A stretch of DNA of 64,000 nucleotides from Argentina anserina (lineage: Eukaryota; Streptophyta; Magnoliopsida; Rosales; Rosaceae), in the NCBI RefSeq assembly GCF_933775445.1, contig NW_026089491.1, positions 1-64,000 of the forward strand, written 5' to 3'. Positions 37,002-50,411 of this stretch are shown here, one piece after another (the first letter of the stretch is position 1; every line of letters starts with the position of its first letter). The translations under genes and the position numbers were made by a program. A model generated the notes under the pieces. The model made no database searches. It saw nothing but the letters and a program-made list of their open reading frames with translations, and had not been told where the DNA came from.

Positions 37002-39087
37002 GAGTATCTTTACTATTCCAATTGTGTATCTTTTAAATTCTCGTTTGAGTATCTTTCTCTAAGGCTTTCTGATGCGAGTTTCTATTGAATTTGAGAGTTT
37101 TGCAAGTGTTAGAGTGTGTTTCTTTCAAACTGAGTATCTTTACATCGTTTGAGTATCTTTACTATTCCAATTGTGTATCTTTTCAATTCTCGTTTGAGTA
37201 TCTTTCTGAACGGCTTTCTGATGCGAGTTTCTATTGAATTTTAGAGTTTTGCAAGTGTGGGAGTCTGTTTCTTTCAAACTGAGTATCCTTACATCGTTTG
37301 AGTATCTTTACTATTCCAATTGTGTATCTTTTCAATTCTCGTTTGAGTATCTTTCTGAACGGCTTTCTGATGCGAGTTTCTATTGAATTTGAGAGTTTTG
37401 CAAGTGTGGGAGTGTGTTTCTTTCAAACTGAGTATCTTTACATCGTTTCCGTATCTTTACTATTCCAATTGTGTATCTTTTCAATTCTCGTTTGAGTATC
37501 TTTCTGAACGGCTTTCTGATGCGAGTTTCTATTGAATTTGAGAGTTTTGCAAGTGTGGGAGTGTGTTTCTTTCAAACTGAGTATCTTTACATCGTTTCCG
37601 TATCTTTACTATTCCAATTGTGTATCTTTTCAATTCTCATTTGAGTATCTTTCTGAACGGCTTTCTGATGCGAGTTTCTATTGAATTTGAGAGTTTTGCA
37701 AGTGTGGGAGTCTGTTTCTTTCAAACTGAGTATCCTTACATCGTTTGAGTATCTTTACTATTCCAATTGTGTATCTTTTCAATTCTCGTTTGAGTATCTT
37801 TCTGAACGGCTTTCTGATGCGAGTTTCTATTGAATTTGAGAGTTTTGCAAGTGTGGGAGTGTGTTTCTTTCAAACTGAGTATCTTTACATCGTTTCCGTA
37901 TCTTTACTATTCCAATTGTGTATCTTTTCAATTCTCGTTTGAGTATCTTTCTGAACGGCTTTCTGATGCGAGTTTCTATTGAATTTGAGAGTTTTGCAAG
38001 TGTGGGAGTGTGTTTCTTTCAAACTGAGTATCCTTACATCGTTTGAGTATCTTTACTATTCCAATTGTGTATCTTTTCAATTCTCGTTTGAGTATCTTTC
38101 TGAACGGCTTTCTGATGCGAGTTTCTATTGAATTTGAGAGTTTTGCAAGTGTGGGAGTCTGTTTCTTTCAAACTGAGTATCCTTACATCGTTTGAGTATC
38201 TTTACTATTCCAATTGTGTATCTTTTAAATTCTCGTTTGAGTATCTTTCTCTAAGGCTTTCTGATGCGAGTTTCTATTGAATTTGAGAGTTTTGCAAGTG
38301 TTAGAGTGTGTTTCTTTCAAACTGAGTATCTTTACATCGTTTGAGTATCTTTACTATTCCAATTGTGTATCTTTTCAATTCTCGTTTGAGTATCTTTCTG
38401 AACGGCTTTCTGATGCGAGTTTCTATTGAATTTTAGAGTTTTGCAAGTGTGGGAGTCTGTTTCTTTCAAACTGAGTATCTTTACATCGTTTGAGTATCTT
38501 TACTATTCCAATTGTGTATCTTTTCAATTCTCGTTTGAGTATCTTTCTGAACGGCTTTCTGATGCGAGTTTCTATTGAATTTGAGAGTTTTGCAAGTGTG
38601 GGAGTGTGTTTCTTTCAAACTGAGTATCTTTACATCGTTTCCGTATCTTTACTATTCCAATTGTGTATCTTTTCAATTCTCGTTTGAGTATCTTTCTGAA
38701 CGGCTTTCTGATGCGAGTTTCTATTGAATTTGAGAGTTTTGCAAGTGTGGGAGTGTGTTTCTTTCAAACTGAGTATCTTTACATCGTTTCCGTATCTTTA
38801 CTATTCCAATTGTGTATCTTTTCAATTCTCATTTGAGTATCTTTCTGAACGGCTTTCTGATGCGAGTTTCTATTGAATTTGAGAGTTTTGCAAGTGTGGG
38901 AGTCTGTTTCTTTCAAACTGAGTATCCTTACATCGTTTGAGTATCTTTACTATTCCAATTGTGTATCTTTTCAATTCTCGTTTGAGTATCTTTCTGAACG
39001 GCTTTCTGATGCGAGTTTCTATTGAATTTGAGAGTTTTGCAAGTGTGGGAGTGTGTTTCTTTCAAACTGAGTATCTTTACATCGTTT
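37002..39087 (+). repeat. 8-monomer higher-order repeat (1192 bp)
   Basis: Copy 1 is 37002-38193 and copy 2 is 38194-39087 (six monomers). Markers are TTTAAATTC with CTCTAAGG and GTGTTAGAG, then TTTTAGAG with GTCTG, consensus, CCG, CTCATTTGAG with GTCTG, and consensus. CTCATTTGAG near 37637 and 38829 is a CpG-to-CpA change carried through the duplication. Confidence 0.91.
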
Positions 39088-39385
39088 GAGTATCTTTACT
39101 ATTCCAATTGTGTATCTTTTCATTTCTCGTTTGAGTGTCTTTCTGAACGGCTTTCTGATGCGAGTTTCTATTGAATTTGAGAGTTTTGCAAGTGTGGGAG
39201 TGTGTTTCTTTCAAACTGAGTATCTTTACATCGTTTGAGTATCTTTACTATTCCAATTGTGTATCTTTTCAATTCTCGTTTGAGTATCTTTCTGAACGGC
39301 TTTCTGATGCGAGTTTCTATTGAATTTGAGAGTTTTGCAAGTGTTGGAGTGTGTTTCTTTGAAACTGAGTATCTTTACATCGTTT
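39088..39385 (+). repeat. Two linking monomers
   Basis: 39088 has CATTTCTCG with GAGTGTCTTTC, and 39237 ends in TTTGAAACTG. They resemble 27766-28063 and lead into the 11-monomer HOR. Confidence 0.83.
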
Positions 39386-42365
39386 GAGTATCTTTACTAT
39401 TCCAATTGTGTATCTTTTCAATTCTCGTTTGAGTATCTTTCTCTAAGGCTTTCTGATGCGAGTTTCTATTGAATTTGAGAGTTTTGCAAGTGTTGGAGTG
39501 TGTTTCTTTCAAACTGAGTATCTTTACATCGTTTCAGTATCTTTACTATTCCAATTGTGTATCTTTTCATTTCTCGTTTGAGTGTCTTTCTGAACGGCTT
39601 TCTGATGCGAGTTTCTATTGAATTTGAGAGTTTTGCAAGTGTGGGAGTGTGTTTCTTTCAAACTGAGTATCCTTACATCGTTTGAGTATCTTTACTATTC
39701 CAATTGTGTATCTTTTCAATTCTCGTTTGAGTATCTTTCTGAACGGCTTTCTGATGCGAGTTTCTATTGAATTTGAGAGTTTTGCAAGTGTTGGAGTGTG
39801 TTTCTTTCAAACTGAGTATCTTTACATCGTTTGAGTATCTTTACTATTCCAATTGTGTATCTTTTCAATTCTCGTTTGAGTATCTTTCTCTAAGGCTTTC
39901 TGATGCGAGTTTCTATTGAATTTGAGAGTTTTGCAAGTGTTGGAGTGTGTTTCTTTCAAACTGAGTATCTTTACATCGTTTGAGTATCTTTACTATTCCA
40001 ATTGTGTATCTTTTCAATTCTCGTTTGAGTATCTTTCTCTAAGGCTTTCTGATGCGAGTTTCTATTGAATTTGAGAGTTTTGCAAGTGTGGGAGTGTGTT
40101 TCTTTCAAACTGAGTATCTTTACATCTTTTCCGTATCTTTACTATTCCAATTGTGTATCTTTTCAATTCTCGTTTGAGTATCTTTCTGAACGGCTTTCTG
40201 ATGCGAGTTTCTATTGAATTTGAGAGTTTTGCAAGTGTGGGAGTCTGTTTCTTTCAAACTTAGTATCCTTACATCGTTTGAGTATCTTTACTATTCCAAT
40301 TGTGTATCTTTTCAATTCTCGTTTGAGTATCTTTCTGAACGGCTTTCTGATGCGAGTTTCTATTGAATTTGAGAGTTTTGCAAGTGTGGGAGTCTGTTTC
40401 TTTCAAACTGAGTGTCCTTACATCGTTTGAGTATCTTTACTATTCCAATTGTGTATCTTTTCAATTCTCGTTTGAGTATCTTTCTGAACGGCTTTCTGAT
40501 GCGAGTTTCTATTGAATTTGAGAGTTTTGCAAGTGTTGGAGTGTGTTTCTTTCAAACTGAGTATCTTTACATCGTTTCCGTATCTTTACTATTCCAATTG
40601 TGTATCTTTTCAATTCTCGTTTGAGTATCTTTCTGAACGGCTTTCTGATGCGAGTTTCTATTGAATTTGAGAGTTTTGCAAGTGTGGGAGTGTGTTTCTT
40701 TCAAACTGAGTGTCCTTACATCGTTTGAGTATCTTTACTATTCCAATTGTGTATCTTTTCAATTCTCGTTTGAGTATCTTTCTGAACGGCTTTCTGATGC
40801 GAGTTTCTATTGAATTTGAGAGTTTTGCAAGTGTTGGAGTGTGTTTCTTTCAAACTGAGTATCTTTACATCGTTTCCGTATCTTTACTATTCCAATTGTG
40901 TATCTTTTCAATTCTCGTTTGAGTATCTTTCTGAACGGCTTTCTGATGCGAGTTTCTATTGAATTTGAGAGTTTTGCAAGTGTTGGAGTGTGTTTCTTTG
41001 AAACTGAGTATCTTTACATCGTTTGAGTATCTTTACTATTCCAATTGTGTATCTTTTCAATTCTCGTTTGAGTATCTTTCTCTAAGGCTTTCTGATGCGA
41101 GTTTCTATTGAATTTGAGAGTTTTGCAAGTGTTGGAGTGTGTTTCTTTCAAACTGAGTATCTTTACATCGTTTCAGTATCTTTACTATTCCAATTGTGTA
41201 TCTTTTCATTTCTCGTTTGAGTGTCTTTCTGAACGGCTTTCTGATGCGAGTTTCTATTGAATTTGAGAGTTTTGCAAGTGTGGGAGTGTGTTTCTTTCAA
41301 ACTGAGTATCCTTACATCGTTTGAGTATCTTTACTATTCCAATTGTGTATCTTTTCAATTCTCGTTTGAGTATCTTTCTGAACGGCTTTCTGATGCGAGT
41401 TTCTATTGAATTTGAGAGTTTTGCAAGTGTTGGAGTGTGTTTCTTTGAAACTGAGTATCTTTACATCGTTTGAGTATCTTTACTATTCCAATTGTGTATC
41501 TTTTCAATTCTCGTTTGAGTATCTTTCTCTAAGGCTTTCTGATGCGAGTTTCTATTGAATTTGAGAGTTTTGCAAGTGTTGGAGTGTGTTTCTTTCAAAC
41601 TGAGTATCTTTACATCGTTTGAGTATCTTTACTATTCCAATTGTGTATCTTTTCAATTCTCGTTTGAGTATCTTTCTCTAAGGCTTTCTGATGCGAGTTT
41701 CTATTGAATTTGAGAGTTTTGCAAGTGTGGGAGTGTGTTTCTTTCAAACTGAGTATCTTTACATCTTTTCCGTATCTTTACTATTCCAATTGTGTATCTT
41801 TTCAATTCTCGTTTGAGTATCTTTCTGAACGGCTTTCTGATGCGAGTTTCTATTGAATTTGAGAGTTTTGCAAGTGTGGGAGTGTGTTTCTTTCAAACTG
41901 AGTATCCTTACATCGTTTGAGTATCTTTACTATTCCAATTGTGTATCTTTTCAATTCTCGTTTGAGTATCTTTCTGAACGGCTTTCTGATGCGAGTTTCT
42001 ATTGAATTTGAGAGTTTTGCAAGTGTGGGAGTCTGTTTCTTTCAAACTGAGTGTCCTTACATCGTTTGAGTATCTTTACTATTCCAATTGTGTATCTTTT
42101 CAATTCTCGTTTGAGTATCTTTCTGAACGGCTTTCTGATGCGAGTTTCTATTGAATTTGAGAGTTTTGCAAGTGTTGGAGTGTGTTTCTTTCAAACTGAG
42201 TATCTTTACATCGTTTCCGTATCTTTACTATTCCAATTGTGTATCTTTTCAATTCTCGTTTGAGTATCTTTCTGAACGGCTTTCTGATGCGAGTTTCTAT
42301 TGAATTTGAGAGTTTTGCAAGTGTTGGAGTGTGTTTCTTTCAAACTGAGTATCCTTACATCGTTT
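39386..42365 (+). repeat. 11-monomer higher-order repeat (1639 bp)
   Basis: Copy 1 is 39386-41024 and copy 2 starts at 41025, with nine of eleven monomers matched to 42365. The order is CTCTAAGG/GTGTTGG, CAG with CATTTCTCG and GAGTGTCTTTC, GTGTTGG, CTCTAAGG, CTCTAAGG, TTTTCCG with CTGAACGG, GTCTG with GAGTGTCC, GTGTTGG and CCG. Copy 1 contains a local two-monomer repeat (40429-41024) of the GAGTGTCC/GTGTTGG pair that copy 2 lacks or has only once. The unique TTAGTATCC near 40260 is in copy 1 only. Confidence 0.88.
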
Positions 42366-42961
42366 GAGTATCTTTACTATTCCAATTGTGTATCTTTTCA
42401 ATTCTCGTTTGAGTATCTTTCTGAACGGCTTTCTGATGCGAGTTTCTATTGAATTTGAGAGTTTTGCAAGTGTGGGAGTGTGTTTCTTTCAAACTGAGTA
42501 TCCTTACATCGTTTGAGTATCTTTACTATTCCAATTGTGTATCTTTTCAATTCTCGTTTGAGTATCTTTCTGAACGGCTTTCTGATGCGAGTTTCTATTG
42601 AATTTGAGAGTTTTGCAAGTGTTGGAGTGTGTTTCTTTCAAACTGAGTATCTTTACATCGTTTCAGTATCTTTACTATTCCAATTGTGTATCTTTTCAAT
42701 TCTCGTTTGAGTATCTTTCTGAACGGCTTTCTGATGCGAGTTTCTATTGAATTTGAGAGTTTTGCAAGTGTTGGAGTGTGTTTCTTTCAAACTGAGTATC
42801 TTTACATCGTTTCAGTATCTTTACTATTCCAATTGTGTATCTTTTCAATTCTCGTTTGAGTATCTTTCTGAACGGCTTTCTGATGCGAGTTTCTATTGAA
42901 TTTGAGAGTTTTGCAAGTGTGGGAGTGTGTTTCTTTCAAACTGAGTATCTTTACATCGTTT
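42366..42961 (+). repeat. Four linking monomers
   Basis: GAG with TATCCTT, GAG with GTGTTGG, and two CAG-start monomers (42664 and 42813) lead up to the segment shared with 35214. Confidence 0.83.
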
Positions 42962-43855
42962 CCGTATCTTTACTATTCCAATTGTGTATCTTTTCAATTC
43001 TCGTTTGAGTATCTTTCTGAACGGCTTTCTGATGCGAGTTTCTATTGAATTTGAGAGTTTTGCAAGTGTAGGAGTGTGTTTCTTTCAAACTGAGTATCTT
43101 TACATCTTTTCCGTATCTTTACTATTCCAGTTGTGTATCTTTTCAATTCTCGTTTGAGTATCTTTCTGAACGGCTTTCTGATGCGAGTTTCTATTGAATT
43201 TGAGAGTTTTGCAAGTGTTGGAGTGTGTTTCTTTCAAACTGAGTATATTTACATCGTTTCAGTATCTTTACTATTCCAATTGTGTATCTTTTCAATTCTC
43301 GTTTGAGTATCTTTCTGAACGGCTTTCTGATGCGAGTTTCTATTGAATTTAAGAGTTTTGCAAGTGTGGGAGTGTGTTTCTTTCAAACTGAGTATCTTTA
43401 CATCGTTTCCGTATCTTTACTATTTCAATTGTGTATCTTTTCAATTCTCGTTTGAGTATCTTTCTGAACGGCTTTCTGATGCGAGTTTCTATTGAATTTG
43501 AGAGTTTTGCAAGTGTTGGAGTGTGTTTCTTTCAAACTGAGTATCTTTACATCGTTTGAGTATCTTTACTATTCCAATTGTGTATCTTTTCAATTCTCGT
43601 TTGAGTATCTTTCTGAACGGCTTTCTGATGCGAGTTTCTATTGAATTTGAGAGTTTTGCAAGTGTGGGAGTCTGTTTCTTTCAAACTGAGTATCCTTACA
43701 TCGTTTGAGTATCTTTACTATTCCAATTGTGTATCTTTTCAATTCTCGTTTGAGTATCTTTCTGAACGGCTTTTTGATGCGAGTTTCTATTGAATTTGAG
43801 AGTTTTGCAAGTGTGGGAGTGTGTTTCTTTCAAACTGAGTATCTTTACATCGTTT
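42962..43855 (+). repeat. Six-monomer segment shared with 35214-36107
   Basis: Carries GTGTAGG near 43066, CCAGTTG near 43127, GAGTATATTT near 43241, TTTAAGAG near 43349, ACTATTTCAA near 43420 and GGCTTTTTGATG near 43769, each 7748 bp from its partner. It has CCAGTTG where the left copy has CTAGTTG, which suggests the left copy gained an extra change. Confidence 0.92.
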
Positions 43856-46800
43856 CCGTATCTTTACTATTCCAATTGTGTATCTTTTCAATTCTCGTTT
43901 GAGTATCTTTCTGAACGGCTTTCTGATGCGAGTTTCTATTGAATTTGAGAGTTTTGCAAGTGTGGGAGTCTGTTTCTTTCAAACTGAGTATCCTTACATC
44001 GTTTGAGTATCTTTACTATTCCAATTGTGTATCTTTTCAATTCTCGTTTGAGTATCTTTCTGAACGGCTTTCTGATGCGAGTTTCTATTGAATTTGAGAG
44101 TTTTGCAAGTGTTGGAGTGTGTTTCTTTCAAACTGAGTATCTTTACATCGTTTCAGTATCTTTACTATTCCAATTGTGTATCTTTTCAATTCTCGTTTGA
44201 GTATCTTTCTGAACGGCTTTCTGATGCGAGTTTCTATTGAATTTGAGAGTTTTGCAAGTGTGGGAGTCTGTTTCTTTCAAACTGAGTATCCTTACATCGT
44301 TTGAGTATCTTTACTATTCCAATTGTGTATCTTTTCAATTCTCGTTTGAGTATCTTTCTGAACGGCTTTCTGATGCGAGTTTCTATTGAATTTGAGAGTT
44401 TTGCAAGTGTTGGAGTGTGTTTCTTTGAAACTGAGTATCTTTACATCGTTTGAGTATCTTTACTATTCCAATTGTGTATCTTTTCAATTCTCGTTTGAGT
44501 ATCTTTCTGAACGGCTTTCTGATGCGAGTTTCTATTGAATTTGAGAGTTTTGCAAGTGTGGGAGTCTGTTTCTTTCAAACTGAGTATCCTTACATCGTTT
44601 GAGTATCTTTACTATTCCAATTGTGTATCTTTTCAATTCTCGTTTGAGTATCTTTCTGAACGGCTTTCTGATGCGAGTTTCTATTGAATTTGAGAGTTTT
44701 GCAAGTGTGGGAGTCTGATTCTTTCAAACTGAGTATCCTTACATCGTTTGAGTATCTTTACTATTCCAATTGTGTATCTTTTCAATTCTCGTTTGAGTAT
44801 CTTTCTGAACGGCTTTCTGATGCGAGTTTCTATTGAATTTGAGAGTTTTGCAAGTGTGGGAGTCTGTTTCTTTCAAACTGAGTATCCTTACATCGTTTGA
44901 GTATCTTTACTATTCCAATTGTGTATCTTTTCAATTCTCGTTTGAGTATCTTTCTGAACGGCTTTCTGATGCGAGTTTCTATTGAATTTGAGAGTTTTGC
45001 AAGTGTTGGAGTGTGTTTCTTTCAAACTGAGTATCTTTACATCGTTTGAGTATCTTTACTATTCCAATTGTGTATATTTTCAATTCTCGTTTGAGTATCT
45101 TTCTGAACGGCTTTCTGATGCGAGTTTCTATTGAATTTTAGAGTTTTGCAAGTGTGGGAGTCTGTTTCTTTCAAACTGAGTATCCTTACATCGTTTGAGT
45201 ATCTTTACTATTCCAATTGTGTATCTTTTCAATTCTCGTTTGAGTATCTTTCTGAACGGCTTTCTGATGCGAGTTTCTATTGAATTTGAGAGTTTTGCAA
45301 GTGTGGGAGTGTGTTTCTTTCAAACTGAGTATCTTTACATCGTTTCCGTATCTTTACTATTCCAATTGTGTATCTTTTCAATTCTCGTTTGAGTATCTTT
45401 CTGAACGGCTTTCTGATGCGAGTTTCTATTGAATTTGAGAGTTTTGCAAGTGTGGGAGTGTGTTTCTTTCAAACTGAGTATCTTTACATCGTTTCCGTAT
45501 CTTTACTATTCCAATTGTGTATCTTTTCAATTCTCGTTTGAGTATCTTTCTGAACGGCTTTCTGATGCGAGTTTCTATTGAATTTGAGAGTTTTGCAAGT
45601 GTGGGAGTCTGTTTCTTTCAAACTGAGTATCCTTACTTCGTTTGAGTATCTTTACTATTCCAATTGTGTATCTTTTCAATTCTCGTTTGAGTATCTTTCT
45701 GAACGGCTTTCTGATGCGAGTTTCTATTGAATTTGAGAGTTTTGCAAGTGTGGGAGTGTGTTTCTTTCAAACTGAGTATCTTTACATCGTTTCCGTATCT
45801 TTACTATTCCAATTGTGTATCTTTTCAATTCTCGTTTGAGTATCTTTCTGAACGGCTTTCTGATGCGAGTTTCTATTGAATTTGAGAGTTTTGCAAGTGT
45901 GGGAGTCTGTTTCTTTCAAACTGAGTATCCTTACATCGTTTGAGTATCTTTACTATTCCAATTGTGTATCTTTTCAATTCTCGTTTGAGTATCTTTCTGA
46001 ACGGCTTTCTGATGCGAGTTTCTATTGAATTTGAGAGTTTTGCAAGTGTGGGAGTCTGTTTCTTTCAAACTGAGTGTCCTTACATCGTTTGAGTATCTTT
46101 ACTATTCCAATTGTGTATCTTTTCAATTCTCGTTTGAGTATCTTTCTGAACGGCTTTCTGATGCGAGTTTCTATTGAATTTGAGAGTTTTGCAAGTGTTG
46201 GAGTGTGTTTCTTTCAAACTGAGTATCTTTACATCGTTTCCGTATCTTTACTATTCCAATTGTGTATCTTTTCAATTCTCGTTTGAGTATCTTTCTGAAC
46301 GGCTTTCTGATGCGAGTTTCTATTGAATTTGAGAGTTTTGCAAGTGTTGGAGTGTGTTTCTTTCAAACTGAGTATCCTTACATCGTTTGAGTATCTTTAC
46401 TATTCCAATTGTGTATCTTTTCAATTCTCGTTTGAGTATCTTTCTGAACGGCTTTCTGATGCGAGTTTCTATTGAATTTGAGAGTTTTGCAAGTGTGGGA
46501 GTGTGTTTCTTTCAAACTGAGTATCCTTACATCGTTTGAGTATCTTTACTATTCCAATTGTGTATCTTTTCAATTCTCGTTTGAGTATCTTTCTGTAAGG
46601 TTTTCTGATGCGAGTTTCTATTGAATTTGAGAGTTTTGCAAGTGTGGGAGTCTGTTTCTTTCAAACTGAGTATCCTTACATCGTTTGAGTATCTTTACTA
46701 TTCCAATTGTGTATCTTTTCAATTCTCGTTTGAGTATCTTTCTGAACGGCTTTCTGATGCGAGTTTCTATTGAATTTGAGAGTTTTGCAAGTGTGGGAGT

Positions 46801-47580
46801 GTGTTTCTTTCAAACTGAGTATCTTTACATCGTTTCCGTATCTTTACTATTCCAATTGTGTATCTTTTCAATTCTGGTTTGAGTATCTTTCTGAACGGCT
46901 TTCTGATGCGAGTTTCTATTGAATTTGAGAGTTTTGCAAGTGTGGGAGTCTGTTTCTTTCAAACTGAGTATCCTTACATCGTTTGAGTATCTTTACTATT
47001 CCAATTGTGTATCTTTTCAATTCTCGTTTGAGTATCTTTCTGAACGGCTTTCTGATGCGAGTTTCTATTGAATTTGAGAGTTTTGCAAGTGTTGGAGTGT
47101 GTTTCTTTGAAACTGAGTATCTTTACATCGTTTGAGTATCTTTACTATTCCAATTGTGTATCTTTTCAATTCTCGTTTGAGTATCTTTCTGTAAGGTTTT
47201 CTGATGCGAGTTTCTATTGAATTTGAGAGTTTTTCAAGTGTGGGAGTGTGTTTCTTTCAAACTGAGTATCTTTACATCGTTTGAGTATCTTTACTAATCC
47301 AATTGTGTATCTTTTCAATTCTCGTTTGAGTATCTTTCTGAACGGCTTTCTGATGCGAGTTTCTATTGAATTTGAGAGTTTTGCAAGTGTGGGAGTGTGT
47401 TTCTTTCAAACTGAGTATCTTTACATCGTTTGAGTATCTTTACTATTCCAATTGTGTATCTTTTCAATTCTCGTTTGAGTATCTTTCTGTAAGGTTTTCT
47501 GATGCGAGTTTCTATTGAATTTGAGAGTTTTTCAAGTGTGGGAGTGTGTTTCTTTCAAACTGAGTATCTTTACATCGTTT
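43856..47580 (+). repeat. Mixed full-length monomers, 25 units
   Basis: All monomers are exactly 149 bp. GTCTG/TATCCTT and GTGTTGG types dominate, with CCG starts. Single private changes include GTCTGATTC near 44715, TATATTTTC near 45074, CTTACTTCG near 45632 and CTGGTTTGAG near 46874. CTGTAAGGTTTTC monomers near 46592, 47190 and 47488, two with GTTTTTCAAG, are the same type that opens the 13-monomer HOR. 46074-46286 resembles the GAGTGTCC/GTGTTGG pair of the 11-mer. Confidence 0.85.
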
Positions 47581-50411
47581 GAGTATCTTTACTATTCCAA
47601 TTGTGTATCTTTTCAATTCTCGTTTGAGTATCTTTCTGAACGGCTTTCTGATGCGAGTTTCTATTGAATTTGAGAGTTTTGCAAGTGTGGGAGTGTGTTT
47701 CTTTCAAACTGAGTATCTTTACATCGTTTGAGTATCTTTACTAATCCAATTGTGTATCTTTTCAATTCTCGTTTGAGTATCTTTCTGAACGGCTTTCTGA
47801 TGCGAGTTTCTATTGAATTTGAGAGTTTTGCAAGTGTGGGAGTGTGTTTCTTTCAAACTGAGTATCTTTACATCGTTTCCGTATCTTTACTATTCCAATT
47901 GTGTATCTTTTCAATTCTCGTTTGAGTATCTTTCTGAACGGCTTTCTGATGCGAGTTTCTATTGAATTTGAGAGTTTTGCAAGTGTTGGAGTGTGTTTCT
48001 TTGAAACTGAGTATCTTTACATCGTTTGAGTATCTTTACTATTCCAATTGTGTATCTTTTCAATTCTCGTTTGAGTATCTTTCTGAACGGCTTTCTGATG
48101 CGAGTTTCTATTGAATTTGAGAGTTTTGCAAGTGTTGGAGTGTGTTTCTTTCAAACTGAGTATCTTTACATCGTTTGAGTATCTTTACTATTCCAATTGT
48201 GTATCTTTTCAATTCTCGTTTGAGTATCTTTCTGAACGGCTTTCTGATGCGAGTTTCTATTGAATTTGAGAGTTTTGCAAGTGTTGGAGTGTGTTTCTTT
48301 CAAACTGAGTATCTTTACATCGTTTGAGTATCTTTACTATTCCAATTGTGTATCTTTTCAATTCTCGTTTGAGTATCTTTCTCTAAGGCTTTCTGATGCG
48401 AGTTTCTATTGAATTTGAGAGTTTTGCAAGTGTGGGAGTGTGTTTCTTTCAAACTGAGTATCTTTACATCGTTTCCGTATCTTTACTATTCCAATTGTGT
48501 ATCTTTTCAATTCTGGTTTGAGTATCTTTCTGAACGGCTTTCTGATGCGAGTTTCTATTGAATTTGAGAGTTTTGCAAGTGTTGGAGTGTGTTTCTTTCA
48601 AACTGAGTATCTTTACATCGTTTGAGTATCTTTACTATTCCAATTGTGTATCTTTTCAATTCTCGTTTGAGTATCTTTCTCTAAGGCTTTCTGATGCGAG
48701 TTTCTATTGAATTTGAGAGTTTTGCAAGTGTGGGAGTGTGTTTCTTTCAAACTGAGTATCTTTACATCGTTTGAGTATCTTTACTATTCCAATTGTGTAT
48801 CTTTTCAATTCTCGTTTGAGTATCTTTCTGAACGGCTTTCTGATGCGAGTTTCTATTGAATTTGAGAGTTTTGCAAGTGTGGGAGTGTGTTTCTTTCAAA
48901 CTGAGTATCTTTACATCGTTTGCGTATCTTTACTATTCCCATCATGTATCTTTTCAATTCTCGTTTGAGTATCTTTCTGAACGGCTTTCTGATGCGAGTT
49001 TCTATTGAATTTGAGAGTTTTGCAAGTGTGGGAGTGTGTTTCTTTCAAACTGAGTATCTTTACATCGTTTCCGTATCTTTACTATTCCAATTGTGTATCT
49101 TTTCAATTCTCGTTTGAGTATCTTTCTGAACGACTTTCTGATGCGAGTTTCTATTGAATTTGAGAGTTTTGCAAGTGTGGGAGTCTGTTTCTTTCAAACT
49201 GAGTATCCTTACATCGTTTGAGTATCTTTACTATTCCAATTGTGTATCTTTTCAATTCTCGTTTGAGTATCTTTCTGAACGGCTTTCTGATGCGAGTTTC
49301 TATTGAATTTGAGAGTTTTGCAAGTGTTGGAGTGTGTTTCTTTCAAACTGAGTATCTTTACATCGTTTGAGTATCTTTACTATTCCAATTGTGTATCTTT
49401 TCAATTCTCGTTTGAGTATCTTTCTGAACGGCTTTCTGATGCGAGTTTCTATTGAATTTGAGAGTTTTGCAAGTGTTGGAGTGTGTTTCTTTCAAACTGA
49501 GTATCTTTACATCGTTTGAGTATCTTTACTATTCCAATTGTGTATCTTTTCAATTCTCGTTTGAGTATCTTTCTCTAAGGCTTTCTGATGCGAGTTTCTA
49601 TTGAATTTGAGAGTTTTGCAAGTGTGGGAGTGTGTTTCTTTCAAACTGAGTATCTTTACATCGTTTGAGTATCTTTACTATTCCAATTGTGTATCTTTTC
49701 AATTCTCGTTTGAGTATCTTTCTGAACGGCTTTCTGATGCGAGTTTCTATTGAATTTGAGAGTTTTGCAAGTGTGGGAGTGTGTTTCTTTCAAACTGAGT
49801 ATCTTTACATCGTTTGAGTATCTTTACTAATCCAATTGTGTATCTTTTCAATTCTCGTTTGAGTATCTTTCTGAACGGCTTTCTGATGCGAGTTTCTATT
49901 GAATTTGAGAGTTTTGCAAGTGTGGGAGTGTGTTTCTTTCAAACTGAGTATCTTTACATCGTTTCCGTATCTTTACTATTCCAATTGTGTATCTTTTCAA
50001 TTCTCGTTTGAGTATCTTTCTGAACGGCTTTCTGATGCGAGTTTCTATTGAATTTGAGAGTTTTGCAAGTGTGGGAGTCTGTTTCTTTCAAACTGAGTGT
50101 CCTTACATCGTTTGAGTATCTTTACTATTCCAATTGTGTATCTTTTCAATTCTCGTTTGAGTATCTTTCTGAACGGCTTTCTGATGCGAGTTTCTATTGA
50201 ATTTGAGAGTTTTGCAAGTGTGGGAGTGTGTTTCTTTCAAACTGAGTATCTTTACATCGTTTCCGTATCTTTACTATTCCAATTGTGTATCTTTTCAATT
50301 CTCGTTTGAGTATCTTTCTGAACGGCTTTCTGATGCGAGTTTCTATTGAATTTGAGAGTTTTGCAAGTGTGGGAGTGTGTTTCTTTCAAACTGAGTATCC
50401 TTACATCGTTT
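47581..50411 (+). repeat. 19-monomer higher-order repeat (2831 bp), copy 1
   Basis: Nineteen monomers recur in the same order 2831 bp later. Markers are ACTAATCC at 47730 and 49816, TTTGAAACTG near 48000, CTGGTTTGAG near 48515, CTCTAAGG at 48326, 48624 and 49518, an altered CCAATTG box (CCCATCATG) near 48938, and GAGTGTCC near 50096. ACGACTTTC near 49130 is private to this copy. Confidence 0.93.
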
